A stretch of DNA of 64,000 bases from Prochlorococcus sp. AG-347-K17. GTDB taxonomy: Bacteria; Cyanobacteriota; Cyanobacteriia; PCC-6307; Cyanobiaceae. Location of the stretch: NCBI GenBank assembly GCA_003281385.1, contig QCCE01000003.1, forward strand, positions 98,031 through 162,030, in the 5' to 3' direction. A program made the position numbers and the translations under genes. The notes under the pieces are model-generated. The model searched no databases. It saw only the letters and a program-made list of their open reading frames with translations, and was not told where the DNA came from. This document shows positions 11,442-22,973 of the stretch, in pieces. Numbering within the stretch: position 1 is the stretch's first letter; every line of letters starts with the position of its first letter.

Positions 11442-11813
11442 ATGGAAATTAACACTATCAACCTTGTTGGCAGAGCTGGGAGAGAACCAGATGTAAGATA
11501 TTTTGAATCTGGGAGCATCGTAGCAAATTTCACACTTGCAGTTAATAGAAGAAGCAGAGATGAAGAGCCTGATTGGTTTAATTTAGAAATATGGGGCAAG
11601 CAAGCACAAATAGCCGCAGATTACGTAAAAAAAGGTTCTTTAATTGGAATTACAGGAAGCTTTAAAATTGATAGTTGGAAAGATAAAAATACAGGGGAAG
11701 ATAGATATAAACCCGTTGTTAGAGTAGATAGATTAAACTTACTAGGCTCCCGAAAAGATTCAGATAATAACCAATATTCTAATAGTAGTAACTCTAGTGA
11801 AATCCCTTTTTAA
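11442..11813 (+). CDS. ssb: Single-stranded DNA-binding protein
   Basis: Binds single-stranded DNA in replication and repair. At 123 residues it is shorter than the ~178 of E. coli. The OB fold occupies residues 1-105 (INLVGRAGREPDVRYF near the start, DEEPDWFNLEIWG at the L45 loop). The linker is only about 15 residues, Asn/Ser-rich, and the partner-binding tip ends SEIPF, close to the canonical DDDIPF but with less acidic charge. The stop overlaps the end of the convergent DedA gene by 4 bases. Confidence 0.96.
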   Translation: MEINTINLVGRAGREPDVRYFESGSIVANFTLAVNRRSRDEEPDWFNLEIWGKQAQIAADYVKKGSLIGITGSFKIDSWKDKNTGEDRYKPVVRVDRLNLLGSRKDSDNNQYSNSSNSSEIPF

Positions 11814-12469
11814 GCTCTATCTTTTTTAAAGATTCTAGTAATTATTCTTATAAAAAAATATAAGAAAATTAAAATTAAAATTGGCTTTACAACATATTTG
11901 ATTTGATCTACGTAAGTTTCAATGATTGGATAATTTTCACCAAATATATAACCTGCATAAGTTAGCAATACAACCCATATCAAGCTTCCTAATGTTGTCC
12001 AAATTAAAAATTTTCTTAATGGCATAAGTTCTATACCAGCAGGAACTGAAATTAAAGTTCTTATACCAGGCACTAATCGGCCCCAAAAAACTAAAGAAAC
12101 CCCGTATTTGTCAAACCATTTTTTACTTTTACTTAAATCATTAGGAGAAATACCCAGATATTTTCCTTTTTTATCTAGAAAATTTGAGAGTCTTTTCTCA
12201 CTTACTAATCTACCTAAATAATACCAAGGTAATGATCCTAAAATAGTCCCAAGTAATCCCCAAAAAACTAAAATATAGAAATTTAATTTTTGTTGATAAA
12301 CGAAAAAACCTCCTAATGGCATTATGATTTCCGAAGGAATTGGAGGTATTATGTTTTCTAAAAACATAGCCAAACAAATAGTGAGGTATGCAATTATTGA
12401 ATTCTTTTCAACAGCCAAACTAATATAATCGGGAATTGAAGTAAGAAAATTTACAAAAATCAAACTCAA
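11810..12469 (-). CDS. DedA/VTT-family membrane protein
   Basis: Polytopic inner-membrane protein of the DedA (VTT/SNARE-associated) family, 219 residues. Hallmarks are ENIIPPIPSE (38-47), where the acidic residues are functionally important in E. coli DedA proteins, and RLVPGIR (131-137), the family R-x-x-P-G-x-R motif. Family members are implicated in lipid-carrier or phospholipid flipping and proton-motive-force maintenance; substrate here unknown. The start is a TTG two bases after the ahcY stop, with no nearby ATG, so translation is probably coupled to ahcY. Confidence 0.9.
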   Translation of the reverse strand: MSLIFVNFLTSIPDYISLAVEKNSIIAYLTICLAMFLENIIPPIPSEIIMPLGGFFVYQQKLNFYILVFWGLLGTILGSLPWYYLGRLVSEKRLSNFLDKKGKYLGISPNDLSKSKKWFDKYGVSLVFWGRLVPGIRTLISVPAGIELMPLRKFLIWTTLGSLIWVVLLTYAGYIFGENYPIIETYVDQIKYVVKPILILIFLYFFIRIITRIFKKDRA

Positions 12470-12471
12470 AC

Positions 12472-13890
12472 TTAGTATCTATAAAGCTCTGTTTTGTAAG
12501 GTCCTTCAACAGAGACATTGATATAGTCAGCTTGTTCCTTAGTTAATTTTGTTAATTTTGCACCAATTTTATCAAGATGTAATCTGGCCACCATTTCATC
12601 TAAATGTTTTGGCAAAACATGAACCTCTTTAGCATATTTTTCTGACTTATTAAAAAGTTCAATTTGAGCTAGTACTTGATTAGTAAAAGAATTACTCATA
12701 ACAAAACTTGGATGTCCAGTGGCACAACCTAAGTTAACTAATCTCCCTTCAGCTAAAAGAATTATCTTATTGCCACTTGGTAGTGTTATGTGATCAACCT
12801 GCGGCTTAATATTTTCCCATGGATAATCTTTCAATGAAGCCACATCAATTTCATTATCGAAATGGCCGATATTACAGACTATGGCCTCATCTTTCATTTT
12901 GACAAGATTTTCGTTTGTTATTACCTGATAGTTCCCAGTTGCGGTAACAAAGATGTCTATGTCCTCCACAACTTCGTCTAATGTAACTACGCTAAAACCT
13001 TCCATTGCTGCTTGAAGAGCACAAATCGGATCAATCTCAGCAACTTTTACAATTGCACCAAGTCCTCTTAGAGACTGTGCTGAGCCTTTCCCTACATCTC
13101 CAAAACCCATTACTAAAGCAACTTTACCAGCAATCATCACATCAGTGGCACGCTTTATACTGTCCACTAAGGATTCTCGGCAGCCATATAAATTATCAAA
13201 TTTGCTCTTAGTTACTGAATCATTGACGTTAATAGCAGGGAAAGGTAAAGCATTTTGCTTTTGAAGTTGATAGAGTCTTGCAACTCCAGTTGTAGTTTCT
13301 TCAGTGACACCAATGATATTACTCATAATTCTAGAATAGAAGTCACTATCCTTTTCTAACTTAAGCTTAATAGAATTGTATAAAGCAATTTCTTCTTCAT
13401 TACTAGGATTATCTAAAACAGATAAATCTTTTTCTGCTTTACTTCCGAGTATCAATAAGCCAGTTGCATCTCCCCCATCATCAAGAATCATATTTGGCGA
13501 GTCTGAACCCCAATCAAGAATATGGTGGGTATATTGCCAGTATTCATCAAGAGTCTCACCTTTTTTTGCGTATACAGAAATTCCTTGATCCGCAATAGCT
13601 GCCGCAGCATGATCTTGAGTGGAAAAAATATTGCATGAAGCCCATTTTAGTTCTGCGCCAAGATCAACAAGAGTTTCTATTAAGACTGCTGTCTGAATAG
13701 TCATATGAAGACTTCCAGCTATTTTTGCACCTTTTAGTGGCTTTTCCGATTGATATTTATCTCGAAGTGCCATTAAACCAGGCATTTCCGTTTCAGCAAT
13801 TTTAATTTCTTTACGACCAAAATCTGATAAAGATATATCCGCAATTACATATTTTGGTGTAGAGGTTTTAACTGAATTTGCAATAACCAT
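12472..13890 (-). CDS. ahcY: S-adenosyl-L-homocysteine hydrolase (adenosylhomocysteinase)
   Basis: Splits S-adenosylhomocysteine into adenosine and homocysteine, keeping SAM-dependent methylation running. The 472 residues include the NAD-binding GFGDVGKG (262-269), substrate segment [14 protein letters not shown] (61-74) and the C-terminal [12 protein letters not shown] end. The insertion near 150-190 is the one seen in bacterial and plant forms. ATG start at 13890; divergent from tsaE with a 51-base spacer. Confidence 0.98.
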   Translation of the reverse strand: MVIANSVKTSTPKYVIADISLSDFGRKEIKIAETEMPGLMALRDKYQSEKPLKGAKIAGSLHMTIQTAVLIETLVDLGAELKWASCNIFSTQDHAAAAIADQGISVYAKKGETLDEYWQYTHHILDWGSDSPNMILDDGGDATGLLILGSKAEKDLSVLDNPSNEEEIALYNSIKLKLEKDSDFYSRIMSNIIGVTEETTTGVARLYQLQKQNALPFPAINVNDSVTKSKFDNLYGCRESLVDSIKRATDVMIAGKVALVMGFGDVGKGSAQSLRGLGAIVKVAEIDPICALQAAMEGFSVVTLDEVVEDIDIFVTATGNYQVITNENLVKMKDEAIVCNIGHFDNEIDVASLKDYPWENIKPQVDHITLPSGNKIILLAEGRLVNLGCATGHPSFVMSNSFTNQVLAQIELFNKSEKYAKEVHVLPKHLDEMVARLHLDKIGAKLTKLTKEQADYINVSVEGPYKTELYRY

Positions 13891-13941
13891 ATCTAGTAAA
13901 TACTTTTTCTATTAAACTATAATTGATTTTTGTAAAATTTT

Positions 13942-14379
13942 GTGTTTGTTGAGAATTTAAAAGAGACTTTAAATTTAGGGAAAAAACTCTCACACAAATT
14001 AAATTCCCAATCTATTGTTTTATTAAAGGGTCCAATTGGTGCTGGGAAAACTTCATTTATTCAAGGTATTGCTAAAGGCTTATCAATCTCTGAAGATATT
14101 ACAAGCCCTACATTTGCTTTATCGCATCACTATAATTCCGGAAAAATTCCACTTATTCACCTTGATTTATACAGGTTAGAAAATGTTTCTTCAGCAAAAG
14201 AAGTTTTTTTTTCAGAAGAAGAAGAGGCAATTCAAAAACAAGCTATTTTAGTTATTGAATGGCCAGAACTAATAGAATCATTTATTAATAATTCCTGGAA
14301 AATAGAAATTAGTTACGCAAAAAATTATGGAAGAAACTATGAAATAAGAGATCCCAAAAATTTATTAACCTTCTCATAA
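13942..14379 (+). CDS. tsaE: tRNA threonylcarbamoyladenosine biosynthesis ATPase TsaE
   Basis: Small P-loop ATPase that with TsaB, TsaC and TsaD makes the t6A modification at position 37 of ANN-decoding tRNAs. It has 145 residues with Walker A GPIGAGKT (30-37), TSPTF (55-59), HLDLYRL (73-79) and the IEWPE segment, all YjeE/TsaE hallmarks. The start is a GTG at 13942. The last 43 bases overlap the 3' end of the convergent sugar kinase, so the two genes share coding DNA on opposite strands. Confidence 0.95.
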   Translation: MFVENLKETLNLGKKLSHKLNSQSIVLLKGPIGAGKTSFIQGIAKGLSISEDITSPTFALSHHYNSGKIPLIHLDLYRLENVSSAKEVFFSEEEEAIQKQAILVIEWPELIESFINNSWKIEISYAKNYGRNYEIRDPKNLLTFS

Positions 14380-15335
14380 TATGGCTGTTGCTCAATGGCA
14401 CCTTCACCAAGACAAGTTAATAATCCACAAACACCTGCGAACTTAATACAATCTTCTACTTCTACTTCATTTGAAGGATAGCCAGAAGAAATTAATTTTG
14501 AAATTAAACCAGCTAGAAAAGCATCACCTGCGCCAGTTGTATCAACAATTTTTTTTGAAGCAGGAGTTTCGGTAATTCCTTGTAATCCATTGATGTACCA
14601 TAAAACAGGATTTTTTCCATCAGTTATTATTACATCTGGTCTATTAGACAATTGTTGAGATATTAGCAAGGGATTTTCATCCTCAAAAAATAAAGTTGCT
14701 TCTTCCTTAGCAAGTTTTAAAACATTTGCATGATTTAAAAATTTCTTAATTAAATTAAATCTCGCAGCTTTACTCATTTCTGATGAAAAACTTGAATGAT
14801 CCCAAAAGACCTCTCTCCAATTTAAATCAATAACTATTTTGACTTCAAATTTTTTAGCCTGTTCAATGAGAAAAAAAATAGTCTCTGCTGATATTGGAGA
14901 TGATAATAAGATCGTGCCTGTAACCAAATATTTTGTTTCTAAAAAGGATTTCTCCAAATTTAAAATTTCTTTTTCGATTAATTTCAAACTAAGAACTTCA
15001 TCTGCAAAGCATGAATGCGAACTTTCTTGAAAACCTGAAAAAAAACGCTCTCCAAATTGATCTCTATCTACATTAACCACGCGAGTAGATGAATGATTAT
15101 CTAATTGCAAGAAATCTAAATTAACGTCCAGTTCATTAAATTGCGTAATAAATTTTATTCCATAATTATCACTACCCAAACTTCCTATAAAGGTTGAATC
15201 TATTTTTAATTTTCTTAATGCACAAGCAACATTAGCCGGCGCACCGCCCATAAAATCTTTAAAACCTTGATTTGACTTATTTCTTATTCTGTCTATTAAA
15301 GCCTCTCCAACACATATGACCTTTTTCTTTTTCAT
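14337..15335 (-). CDS. PfkB-family carbohydrate kinase (possible fructokinase)
   Basis: Ribokinase/PfkB-fold sugar kinase of 332 residues. The N-terminal signature GGAPANVACALRKL (about 30-43) and the C-terminal TTGAGDAFLAGL with catalytic Asp271 are intact. The closest functional group by look is fructokinase, but substrate specificity in this family cannot be read reliably from motifs. The 3' end (YEKVNKFLGSLIS, then TAG) lies within the end of tsaE. The start at 15335 has a lysine-rich MKKKKVICVGEALIDR. Confidence 0.9.
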   Translation of the reverse strand: MKKKKVICVGEALIDRIRNKSNQGFKDFMGGAPANVACALRKLKIDSTFIGSLGSDNYGIKFITQFNELDVNLDFLQLDNHSSTRVVNVDRDQFGERFFSGFQESSHSCFADEVLSLKLIEKEILNLEKSFLETKYLVTGTILLSSPISAETIFFLIEQAKKFEVKIVIDLNWREVFWDHSSFSSEMSKAARFNLIKKFLNHANVLKLAKEEATLFFEDENPLLISQQLSNRPDVIITDGKNPVLWYINGLQGITETPASKKIVDTTGAGDAFLAGLISKLISSGYPSNEVEVEDCIKFAGVCGLLTCLGEGAIEQQPYYEKVNKFLGSLIS

Positions 15336-15424
15336 AAAATAAATGCTTTCTATTAACTAAGAATAATTTATTAAAAACGAATATTTTTTTTTTGAATTAA
15401 AGTTTAATTAAAAGCATATAAATA

Positions 15425-16339
15425 GTGTCTTTAAATAAATCTGAAACTTGGAAGTGGAAAGATTGGGAAATTTCTTGGTCTTTATCAAAAGAATCTACTT
15501 CTGAAAAAAATATTAAAATTTTATTAGTTCATGGTTTTGGTGCATCAAAAAACCACTGGAGACATAATCAAGATTTTCTTGGTCAATTTTCTAACTGCTA
15601 CGCAATAGACTTATTAGGATTCGGAGAGAGCAGTCAGCCTAGTGCGCTATTAAATTACGAACCTGATATAGATAACTCAATTAAATATTCTTTTGACTTA
15701 TGGGGTAATCAAATATCAACATATTGTGCAGAAGTAATAAAATCTCCTGTTTACTTGATAGGAAATTCAATTGGTGGTGTTATTGCATTGAAAGCTGCTG
15801 AAATCCTCAAAGAGAATTGCAAAGGTATCGTTTTGATTGATTGTGCACAAAGAACTATGGATGATAAACGTTTAAAAAAAAGTGATATCTTAATGAATTT
15901 ATTGAGACCTGTCCTTAAAACAATTGTCAGACAAAGACTAATCAGTCATACACTTTTTACAAGAGCTGCGAATCCCAAAGTTATAAAGAAAATCCTTGAA
16001 CAAGCTTACCCATCTGGGAAAAATATCGATAATGAATTGATTGAAATACTTTATAAACCTTCTCAAAGAAAAAACTCTAAGGAAGCATTTCGTGGTTTTA
16101 TTAACTTATTTGATGATTATCTAGCTACTGACCTCTTCGATAAAGTTGATGCCCCCATCCAATTGATTTGGGGAGAGAAAGATCCTTGGGAATCATTAAA
16201 TGAGGCAAGAGAGTGGAAGAAAAAATTCAAGAATATAAAAAGATTGGATATTATTGATGGCGCTGGTCATTGTCCTCATGATGAAGAACCTGAAAAAACA
16301 AATAAGTTAATAAATGAATTTATTCAAGAAACAAAGTAA
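15425..16339 (+). CDS. Alpha/beta-fold hydrolase
   Basis: 304-residue alpha/beta hydrolase with a complete catalytic triad: Ser115 in the nucleophile elbow GNSIGG, Asp253 in GEKDP, and His282 in GAGHCPHDEEPE. The oxyanion segment is VHGFGASKNHW (35-45), and a lid region spans about 150-215. Similar cyanobacterial proteins are generic esterase or epoxide/haloalkane-type hydrolases; the substrate is unknown. GTG start at 15425. The stop overlaps the end of the convergent sigma-factor gene by 16 bases. Confidence 0.9.
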   Translation: MSLNKSETWKWKDWEISWSLSKESTSEKNIKILLVHGFGASKNHWRHNQDFLGQFSNCYAIDLLGFGESSQPSALLNYEPDIDNSIKYSFDLWGNQISTYCAEVIKSPVYLIGNSIGGVIALKAAEILKENCKGIVLIDCAQRTMDDKRLKKSDILMNLLRPVLKTIVRQRLISHTLFTRAANPKVIKKILEQAYPSGKNIDNELIEILYKPSQRKNSKEAFRGFINLFDDYLATDLFDKVDAPIQLIWGEKDPWESLNEAREWKKKFKNIKRLDIIDGAGHCPHDEEPEKTNKLINEFIQETK

Positions 16340-17325
16340 GCTTCCACATTATCGCTAAGTCTTCTCAATCCTCTTAATCCATCTCGTTCTAGGTTTCTTA
16401 CACGATCTCTACTTATACCTAATACTCTTCCTATACCTGTAAGAGACATTGGTTCATCACCATCCATCCCATATCTCATTCTTAAAACTCTACATTGCAG
16501 ATCAGGCAATTGATGTAAAAGGGAATGAAGATCACCTCTCATACAATCCATCTCTATTTGTTCGTCTGGCAAATCCTCGCCCCCTGCTAGTAAATCTAAT
16601 AAAACAGTATCTTCACCATCACCAACTTTGGTTTCAAGACTAACTGGCTGACCAGCTTTACACATCAAATCTTTTACGTCATCTTCTGGAAGCTCTACGT
16701 ATTTTGCAAGTTCACTTACAGTTGGGGTTCTAGACATTTCCTGGCTAAGCTCTCTTTGGCCTTTTTTTAACTTATTCAACATTTCAGTTATGTGAATTGG
16801 CAGCCTTATTGCCCGACTTTTTTCAGCTATTGCTCTAGTTATTCCCTGTCTAATCCACCAGTATGCATATGTTGAAAATTTGTAACCTCTTGCTGGATCA
16901 AATTTTTCAACCCCTCTTACCAGTCCAATTGTCCCTTCCTGAATTAAATCTAAAAGTTCCATATTCCTTTTTGTATATTTTTTTGCAACACTTACAACCA
17001 GTCTTAAGTTCGCAGCAACCATTCTTTCTTTGGCTCTTTGTCCAGCTCTCAATCTTTTTTTTATTATGGAAGTAGATAAATTTAATTTGGTTGATAATTC
17101 ATCGATACTAGGCTTATCTCCTGTTAATTCAATAATTTCTAATTCTGCCCTTTCAACTTGCATATACTCTTGCACTTGACGACCTAAAGTAATTTCTTGC
17201 TCATGCGAAAGTAATGGAACTCTTCCTATATCCCTCAAGTATGAGCGAACAAGATCAACATCGTTACTAGTTTTCAAACTTGTTATTGACGCTAATTTAT
17301 TTTCATTTATTGTTTCAGAAGTCAT
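16324..17325 (-). CDS. Group 2 (SigA-like) RNA polymerase sigma factor
   Basis: Primary-type sigma-70 factor of 333 residues, shorter than the housekeeping SigA because it lacks the long N-terminal region 1.1. Region 1.2 (DLVRSYLRDIGRVPLL), region 2 (DLIQEGTIGLVRGVEKFDP; FSTYAYWWIRQ), region 3 and region 4 (RVLRMRYGMDG; GISRDRVRNLERDGLRGLR) are complete. Marine picocyanobacteria have several such alternative factors for light, circadian or nutrient responses; which one this is cannot be settled from sequence alone. Two GTTTACA repeats lie directly upstream. Confidence 0.95.
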   Translation of the reverse strand: MTSETINENKLASITSLKTSNDVDLVRSYLRDIGRVPLLSHEQEITLGRQVQEYMQVERAELEIIELTGDKPSIDELSTKLNLSTSIIKKRLRAGQRAKERMVAANLRLVVSVAKKYTKRNMELLDLIQEGTIGLVRGVEKFDPARGYKFSTYAYWWIRQGITRAIAEKSRAIRLPIHITEMLNKLKKGQRELSQEMSRTPTVSELAKYVELPEDDVKDLMCKAGQPVSLETKVGDGEDTVLLDLLAGGEDLPDEQIEMDCMRGDLHSLLHQLPDLQCRVLRMRYGMDGDEPMSLTGIGRVLGISRDRVRNLERDGLRGLRRLSDNVEAYFVS

Positions 17326-17343
17326 GAAAGATTAATGATGTTT

Positions 17344-17372
17344 TGTAAACAATACCATTAAGAAATGTAAAC
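17344..17372 (-). promoter_or_regulatory. Two in-phase GTTTACA repeats upstream of the sigma gene (HLR1-like)
   Basis: On the minus strand, GTTTACATT (17372-17364) and GTTTACAAA (17350-17342) form direct repeats 22 bases apart, ending about 18 bases before the sigma-factor ATG. They resemble half-sites of HLR1, the (G/T)TTACA(T/A)(T/A) element bound by RpaB in cyanobacteria, but the spacing differs from the classical 2-base gap. The region is A/T-rich, so chance is possible. Confidence 0.4.
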
Positions 17373-17425
17373 TTAAACAAAAAAATCCACATTTTTAAAA
17401 AAATGAGAATAAATACCTAGTGAAT

Positions 17426-18832
17426 TCAGGCCAATGAAGAGCTTAATAGCCATTTTGCTGTACTGAGATAAATAAATACGCCAGCAATATCAGTGACAGT
17501 TGTAATGAAAGGAGAGGACATTAAAGCTGGATCCAATTTCATTCTGTCAAACAACAAGGGGAGTATTGCTCCTGTTGTAGCAGCTAAAGTTGTTATGGAT
17601 ATTAAACTAATTCCTACCGCAGAGGCGATTAAAGGCCCTTCTCCTTGCCACCAAGCGAAGGGAAATACTACAAGCATCATGAAAACACCTAAAAGAGCAC
17701 CTGTTATAGCTTCCTTAACTACCGCCTTAATTGCACCAAGAGACTTCAATTTTTGAGTGCTTAACCCCCTAATGACAACCGTTGAACTTTGAGCGCCAAC
17801 ATTCCCGCCAGTTCCAATAAGTAGTGGTATAAATGCAGCTAATAAAACTATTTCTTTTAATATTTGATCATTCATTGCTATAACTTTTGTCGTTAAACCA
17901 TTTGCAAAAACCAAAATTAATAACCATAAAATTCTTCTTCGAGCAATCGTAAAAAGACTACTTTGGAAATAATCATCTTCATCTCCAGGTTGTACTGCCC
18001 CCGCTGCATAAATATCTCTTGTTGCTTCTTGTTCTATGACATCAATTAAATCATCGACAGTTACTATTCCAACCAATCTTTTTTCTTTATCAACGACTGG
18101 GAGAGCTAAAAAATCATATCTTTGTATTGCTCTAGCAACCTCTTCTTGATTAGTGTTAGTAGAGATATTAACTACTTCTCTTGTCATAACGTCTCCAATT
18201 GGCTTAGAAGGATCAGCAGTAACAAGATCCCTCAAAGAGAGAATACCAGTTAAATGTCTTTCTTTATCAGTAACGTATAAGCTATAGATAGTTTCAGTGA
18301 AAGGTGCTCTTTTTCTGACTAAAGAAAGAGCATCAGCTGCTGTTTGCATCTCTTTAAGGTCTATAAATTCAGTTGTCATTAATCTTCCAGCAGTTTCGGG
18401 CTCATATCCAAGTAGTTCAGCTGTTACTTTTCTTTCACCAGGACTGAGAGCAGACAAAAATTTTCTTACAACTTTTGCAGGTAATTCATCAAAGAGTTGA
18501 ACTCTATCATCAGGAGACATTTTTTCAACTATTTCTAAAACTTCTCCTGAACGAAGTCTCTCTAATAAAGTTTGCTGAACTACTGGATCTAAATATTCAT
18601 AAACCTCAATTGCTTCATTTTTCTTTAATAATCGAAATGCTAATGCCTGCAAAATTAATGGGAGGCTTCCAATAGCATCTGCAATATCAACAGGTTGGGA
18701 AGGCTCTAAAATTAACTTTGCTTCATCATAATTTCCCGCGATGAGCAATTGCTCTAGTTGAATAGTAATATTTTCTCGTGTACTTAAATCTGAAGATAAG
18801 GATGTAACTGTTTCAAGATTATTGTCTTTCAT
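17426..18832 (-). CDS. mgtE: Magnesium transporter MgtE
   Basis: Magnesium channel/transporter of 468 residues. Domain order is typical: N-terminal superhelical domain (about 25-150), a pair of CBS domains (about 155-280, with VMTREVVNI and FLALPVVDKEKRLVGIVTVDDLIDV) that sense cytosolic magnesium, a plug helix, and five transmembrane helices (about 305-465) carrying GTGGNVGAQSSTVVIRGL, the conserved pore signature. It follows the two CrcB genes by 43 bases and may be in the gyrB operon. Confidence 0.97.
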   Translation of the reverse strand: MKDNNLETVTSLSSDLSTRENITIQLEQLLIAGNYDEAKLILEPSQPVDIADAIGSLPLILQALAFRLLKKNEAIEVYEYLDPVVQQTLLERLRSGEVLEIVEKMSPDDRVQLFDELPAKVVRKFLSALSPGERKVTAELLGYEPETAGRLMTTEFIDLKEMQTAADALSLVRKRAPFTETIYSLYVTDKERHLTGILSLRDLVTADPSKPIGDVMTREVVNISTNTNQEEVARAIQRYDFLALPVVDKEKRLVGIVTVDDLIDVIEQEATRDIYAAGAVQPGDEDDYFQSSLFTIARRRILWLLILVFANGLTTKVIAMNDQILKEIVLLAAFIPLLIGTGGNVGAQSSTVVIRGLSTQKLKSLGAIKAVVKEAITGALLGVFMMLVVFPFAWWQGEGPLIASAVGISLISITTLAATTGAILPLLFDRMKLDPALMSSPFITTVTDIAGVFIYLSTAKWLLSSSLA

Positions 18833-18875
18833 AAAATATAAACTCTTTCAAAGTAACAACACTATTATATGAAAT

Positions 18876-19226
18876 CTAAACGATTTTTCTACTTATCCAA
18901 AACCCGATAAACATTGTGAATAAATTCGCGATAATAATTGAATTTAAAAAAATAATAAATTTTATCCAATCCCCTTGATTTAAAATTCTGTACAAAAAAA
19001 ATATAAATCCGCTAAAGGATGTGAAGCAAGAAAAAAAACCACCAAATAAAATTTTTTCAATTGAAGAACTTAATCTTTTATTAATACAAAACCCCACGAA
19101 GAAGGATCCAATTATTGAAATTAAAAAATTATTATTTATAAATAATCTTAAAAAAGTAGCTAAATAGGCAGCTAAAAAAATATAAATAAAATTATTTATT
19201 TTCACTTTAAAAAAACTTAATAACAA
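18876..19226 (-). CDS. crcB: CrcB/FluC fluoride channel, second subunit gene
   Basis: 116-residue, four-helix membrane protein of the CrcB/FluC family that expels fluoride. The Phe-box region reads GGFFSCFTSFSGF (62-74), and the conserved Arg is Arg27. At the place where FluC proteins usually have Asn (V-N-x-x-G-S-F) it has Ser37 (ISIIGSFFVG), so this subunit looks specialised. It overlaps the preceding crcB gene by 20 bases, which suggests a two-gene heterodimeric channel, as in Gram-positive FluC pairs. Confidence 0.88.
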   Translation of the reverse strand: MLLSFFKVKINNFIYIFLAAYLATFLRLFINNNFLISIIGSFFVGFCINKRLSSSIEKILFGGFFSCFTSFSGFIFFLYRILNQGDWIKFIIFLNSIIIANLFTMFIGFWISRKIV

Positions 19227-19572
19227 AATAACCCAAGTAAAAAAATAGGAAAGACCAAATTACCACTTCGATATAGTGAAAAAATAGTATTAGGAATTTT
19301 CTCTTTAAAAACAGATTAAATAGTTGATATATAAAGGTAGAAAATGTACTAAAACATCCTAAAAAACCGCTATAAAATAATACTAATATTTCATTATTAC
19401 TAAAATTTAATGCTACTAAAATTCCTAAAAAAAAAGATGATAAAAAATTTACTATTGATGTATTTTGAATATCAAAACCTATACTTTTTTTAAAATTATT
19501 TTGTATGAATATTCTAAGTATTAATCCAAAAGTACTGCCTAGTAAAAGTATAACTATTGAACTAAAATCCAA
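19207..19572 (-). CDS. crcB: CrcB/FluC fluoride channel, first subunit gene
   Basis: 121-residue, four-helix CrcB/FluC protein. It keeps the pore Asn42 (IVNFLSSFFLG), Arg20 and the Phe-box GFLGCFSTFSTF (70-81), including the FSTFS core linked to the central sodium site. It starts 3 bases after the small secreted-protein gene and overlaps the next crcB by 20 bases. No fluoride riboswitch has room to sit before it, so it is probably expressed with gyrB. Confidence 0.92.
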   Translation of the reverse strand: MDFSSIVILLLGSTFGLILRIFIQNNFKKSIGFDIQNTSIVNFLSSFFLGILVALNFSNNEILVLFYSGFLGCFSTFSTFIYQLFNLFLKRKFLILFFHYIEVVIWSFLFFYLGYFVIKFF

Positions 19573-19575
19573 AAT

Positions 19576-21869
<2,294 letters not shown>

Positions 21870-22016
21870 TTAATATAAAAAAAATACTAAACTTTTAAAA
21901 TGTTTTTTAAAAGGTCTTTCGTTAAACTTACCATTGCAATAAGATAAAGCTCGAAATCAATGAAAAATCTAAACACTTTAATTATATAGCTAATAATTTT
22001 TTCTTCAGAAATACAT

Positions 22017-22916
22017 ATGTCTTCATATCAACCTCATGTAATTGTTTTAATTGGGCCTACCGCAAGTGGCAAAACAGAATTAGCTATTGAGATTGCTGAA
22101 TATTTTAAAACTCATATACACAATATCGATTCAAGACAAATTTATAAGTCTATGGATATTGGAACAGCCAAGCCATCTAAAAAACAGCAAAAAAAAATAA
22201 AGCATTTTTTAATAGATATTGAGGAGCCAATTCATCCCATAAATGTAAAACAATTTCAAGAAATTGCTCAAAAATCAATAAAAAGAGAAATTAAACAAGG
22301 CAATTTACCTTTTCTTGTTGGAGGGAGTGGATTGTATATGAACTCAATAACAAAAGGGTTTTTTGTACCAGATGTCCCTCCTCAAAGGAATTTAAGAATG
22401 CAATTAGAAGAACTTGGTCATGAAAAATGTTGGAACTTGTTAAAAAATTGTGACCCATTATCAACAAAAAAAATCAATTTTGCTGACCACATTAGAACGA
22501 TAAGAGCTTTAGAAGTCTTTTATGTAACAGGTAAACCTTTGTCCACTCTGAAAGTTCAAAAACCCCCTAATTGGAGGATACTTGAGCTTGGATTAGATAG
22601 AGATAATTTAAAAGAAAGAATTTTACAAAGAACAAAAAATATGTTTTTATCTGGAATTATTGAGGAAACAAATAATCTTGTTTCAAAATACGGATTTGAC
22701 TTGCCAGTATTAAAAACTATAGGTTATCGAGAAGCTAGAGATGTTTTAAATAACCATTCAACAATTGATAAAGCGATTGAGTTAACTACGACAAAAACGA
22801 TCCAATTTGCAAAAAGACAAAAGACTTGGTTTCGTAATAAAAATAATCCTATTTGGCTTAATAACAAAAACCTGCTAAAAGATGCAATAATTAAGATAGA
22901 GTCTTTTTTAAGCTAA
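22017..22916 (+). CDS. miaA: tRNA dimethylallyltransferase MiaA
   Basis: Adds the dimethylallyl group to A37 of tRNAs that read UNN codons. 299 residues with P-loop GPTASGKT (13-20), the [16 protein letters not shown] segment (about 39-54), LVGGSGLY, and the tRNA-recognition IGYREARD and RQKTWFR segments. ATG at 22017. Followed by infC after 57 bases. Confidence 0.97.
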   Translation: MSSYQPHVIVLIGPTASGKTELAIEIAEYFKTHIHNIDSRQIYKSMDIGTAKPSKKQQKKIKHFLIDIEEPIHPINVKQFQEIAQKSIKREIKQGNLPFLVGGSGLYMNSITKGFFVPDVPPQRNLRMQLEELGHEKCWNLLKNCDPLSTKKINFADHIRTIRALEVFYVTGKPLSTLKVQKPPNWRILELGLDRDNLKERILQRTKNMFLSGIIEETNNLVSKYGFDLPVLKTIGYREARDVLNNHSTIDKAIELTTTKTIQFAKRQKTWFRNKNNPIWLNNKNLLKDAIIKIESFLS

Positions 22917-22973
22917 CTTTATAAAAATAGATTTTGTTCATCATCCAATCAATCAATTTATTAAATTAACTGA

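Noticed and set aside
11306..11599. 97-residue minus-strand frame between mreB and ssb
   Set aside because: It lies mostly antisense to the ssb coding region and its translation has no domain-like pattern. A shadow of ssb.
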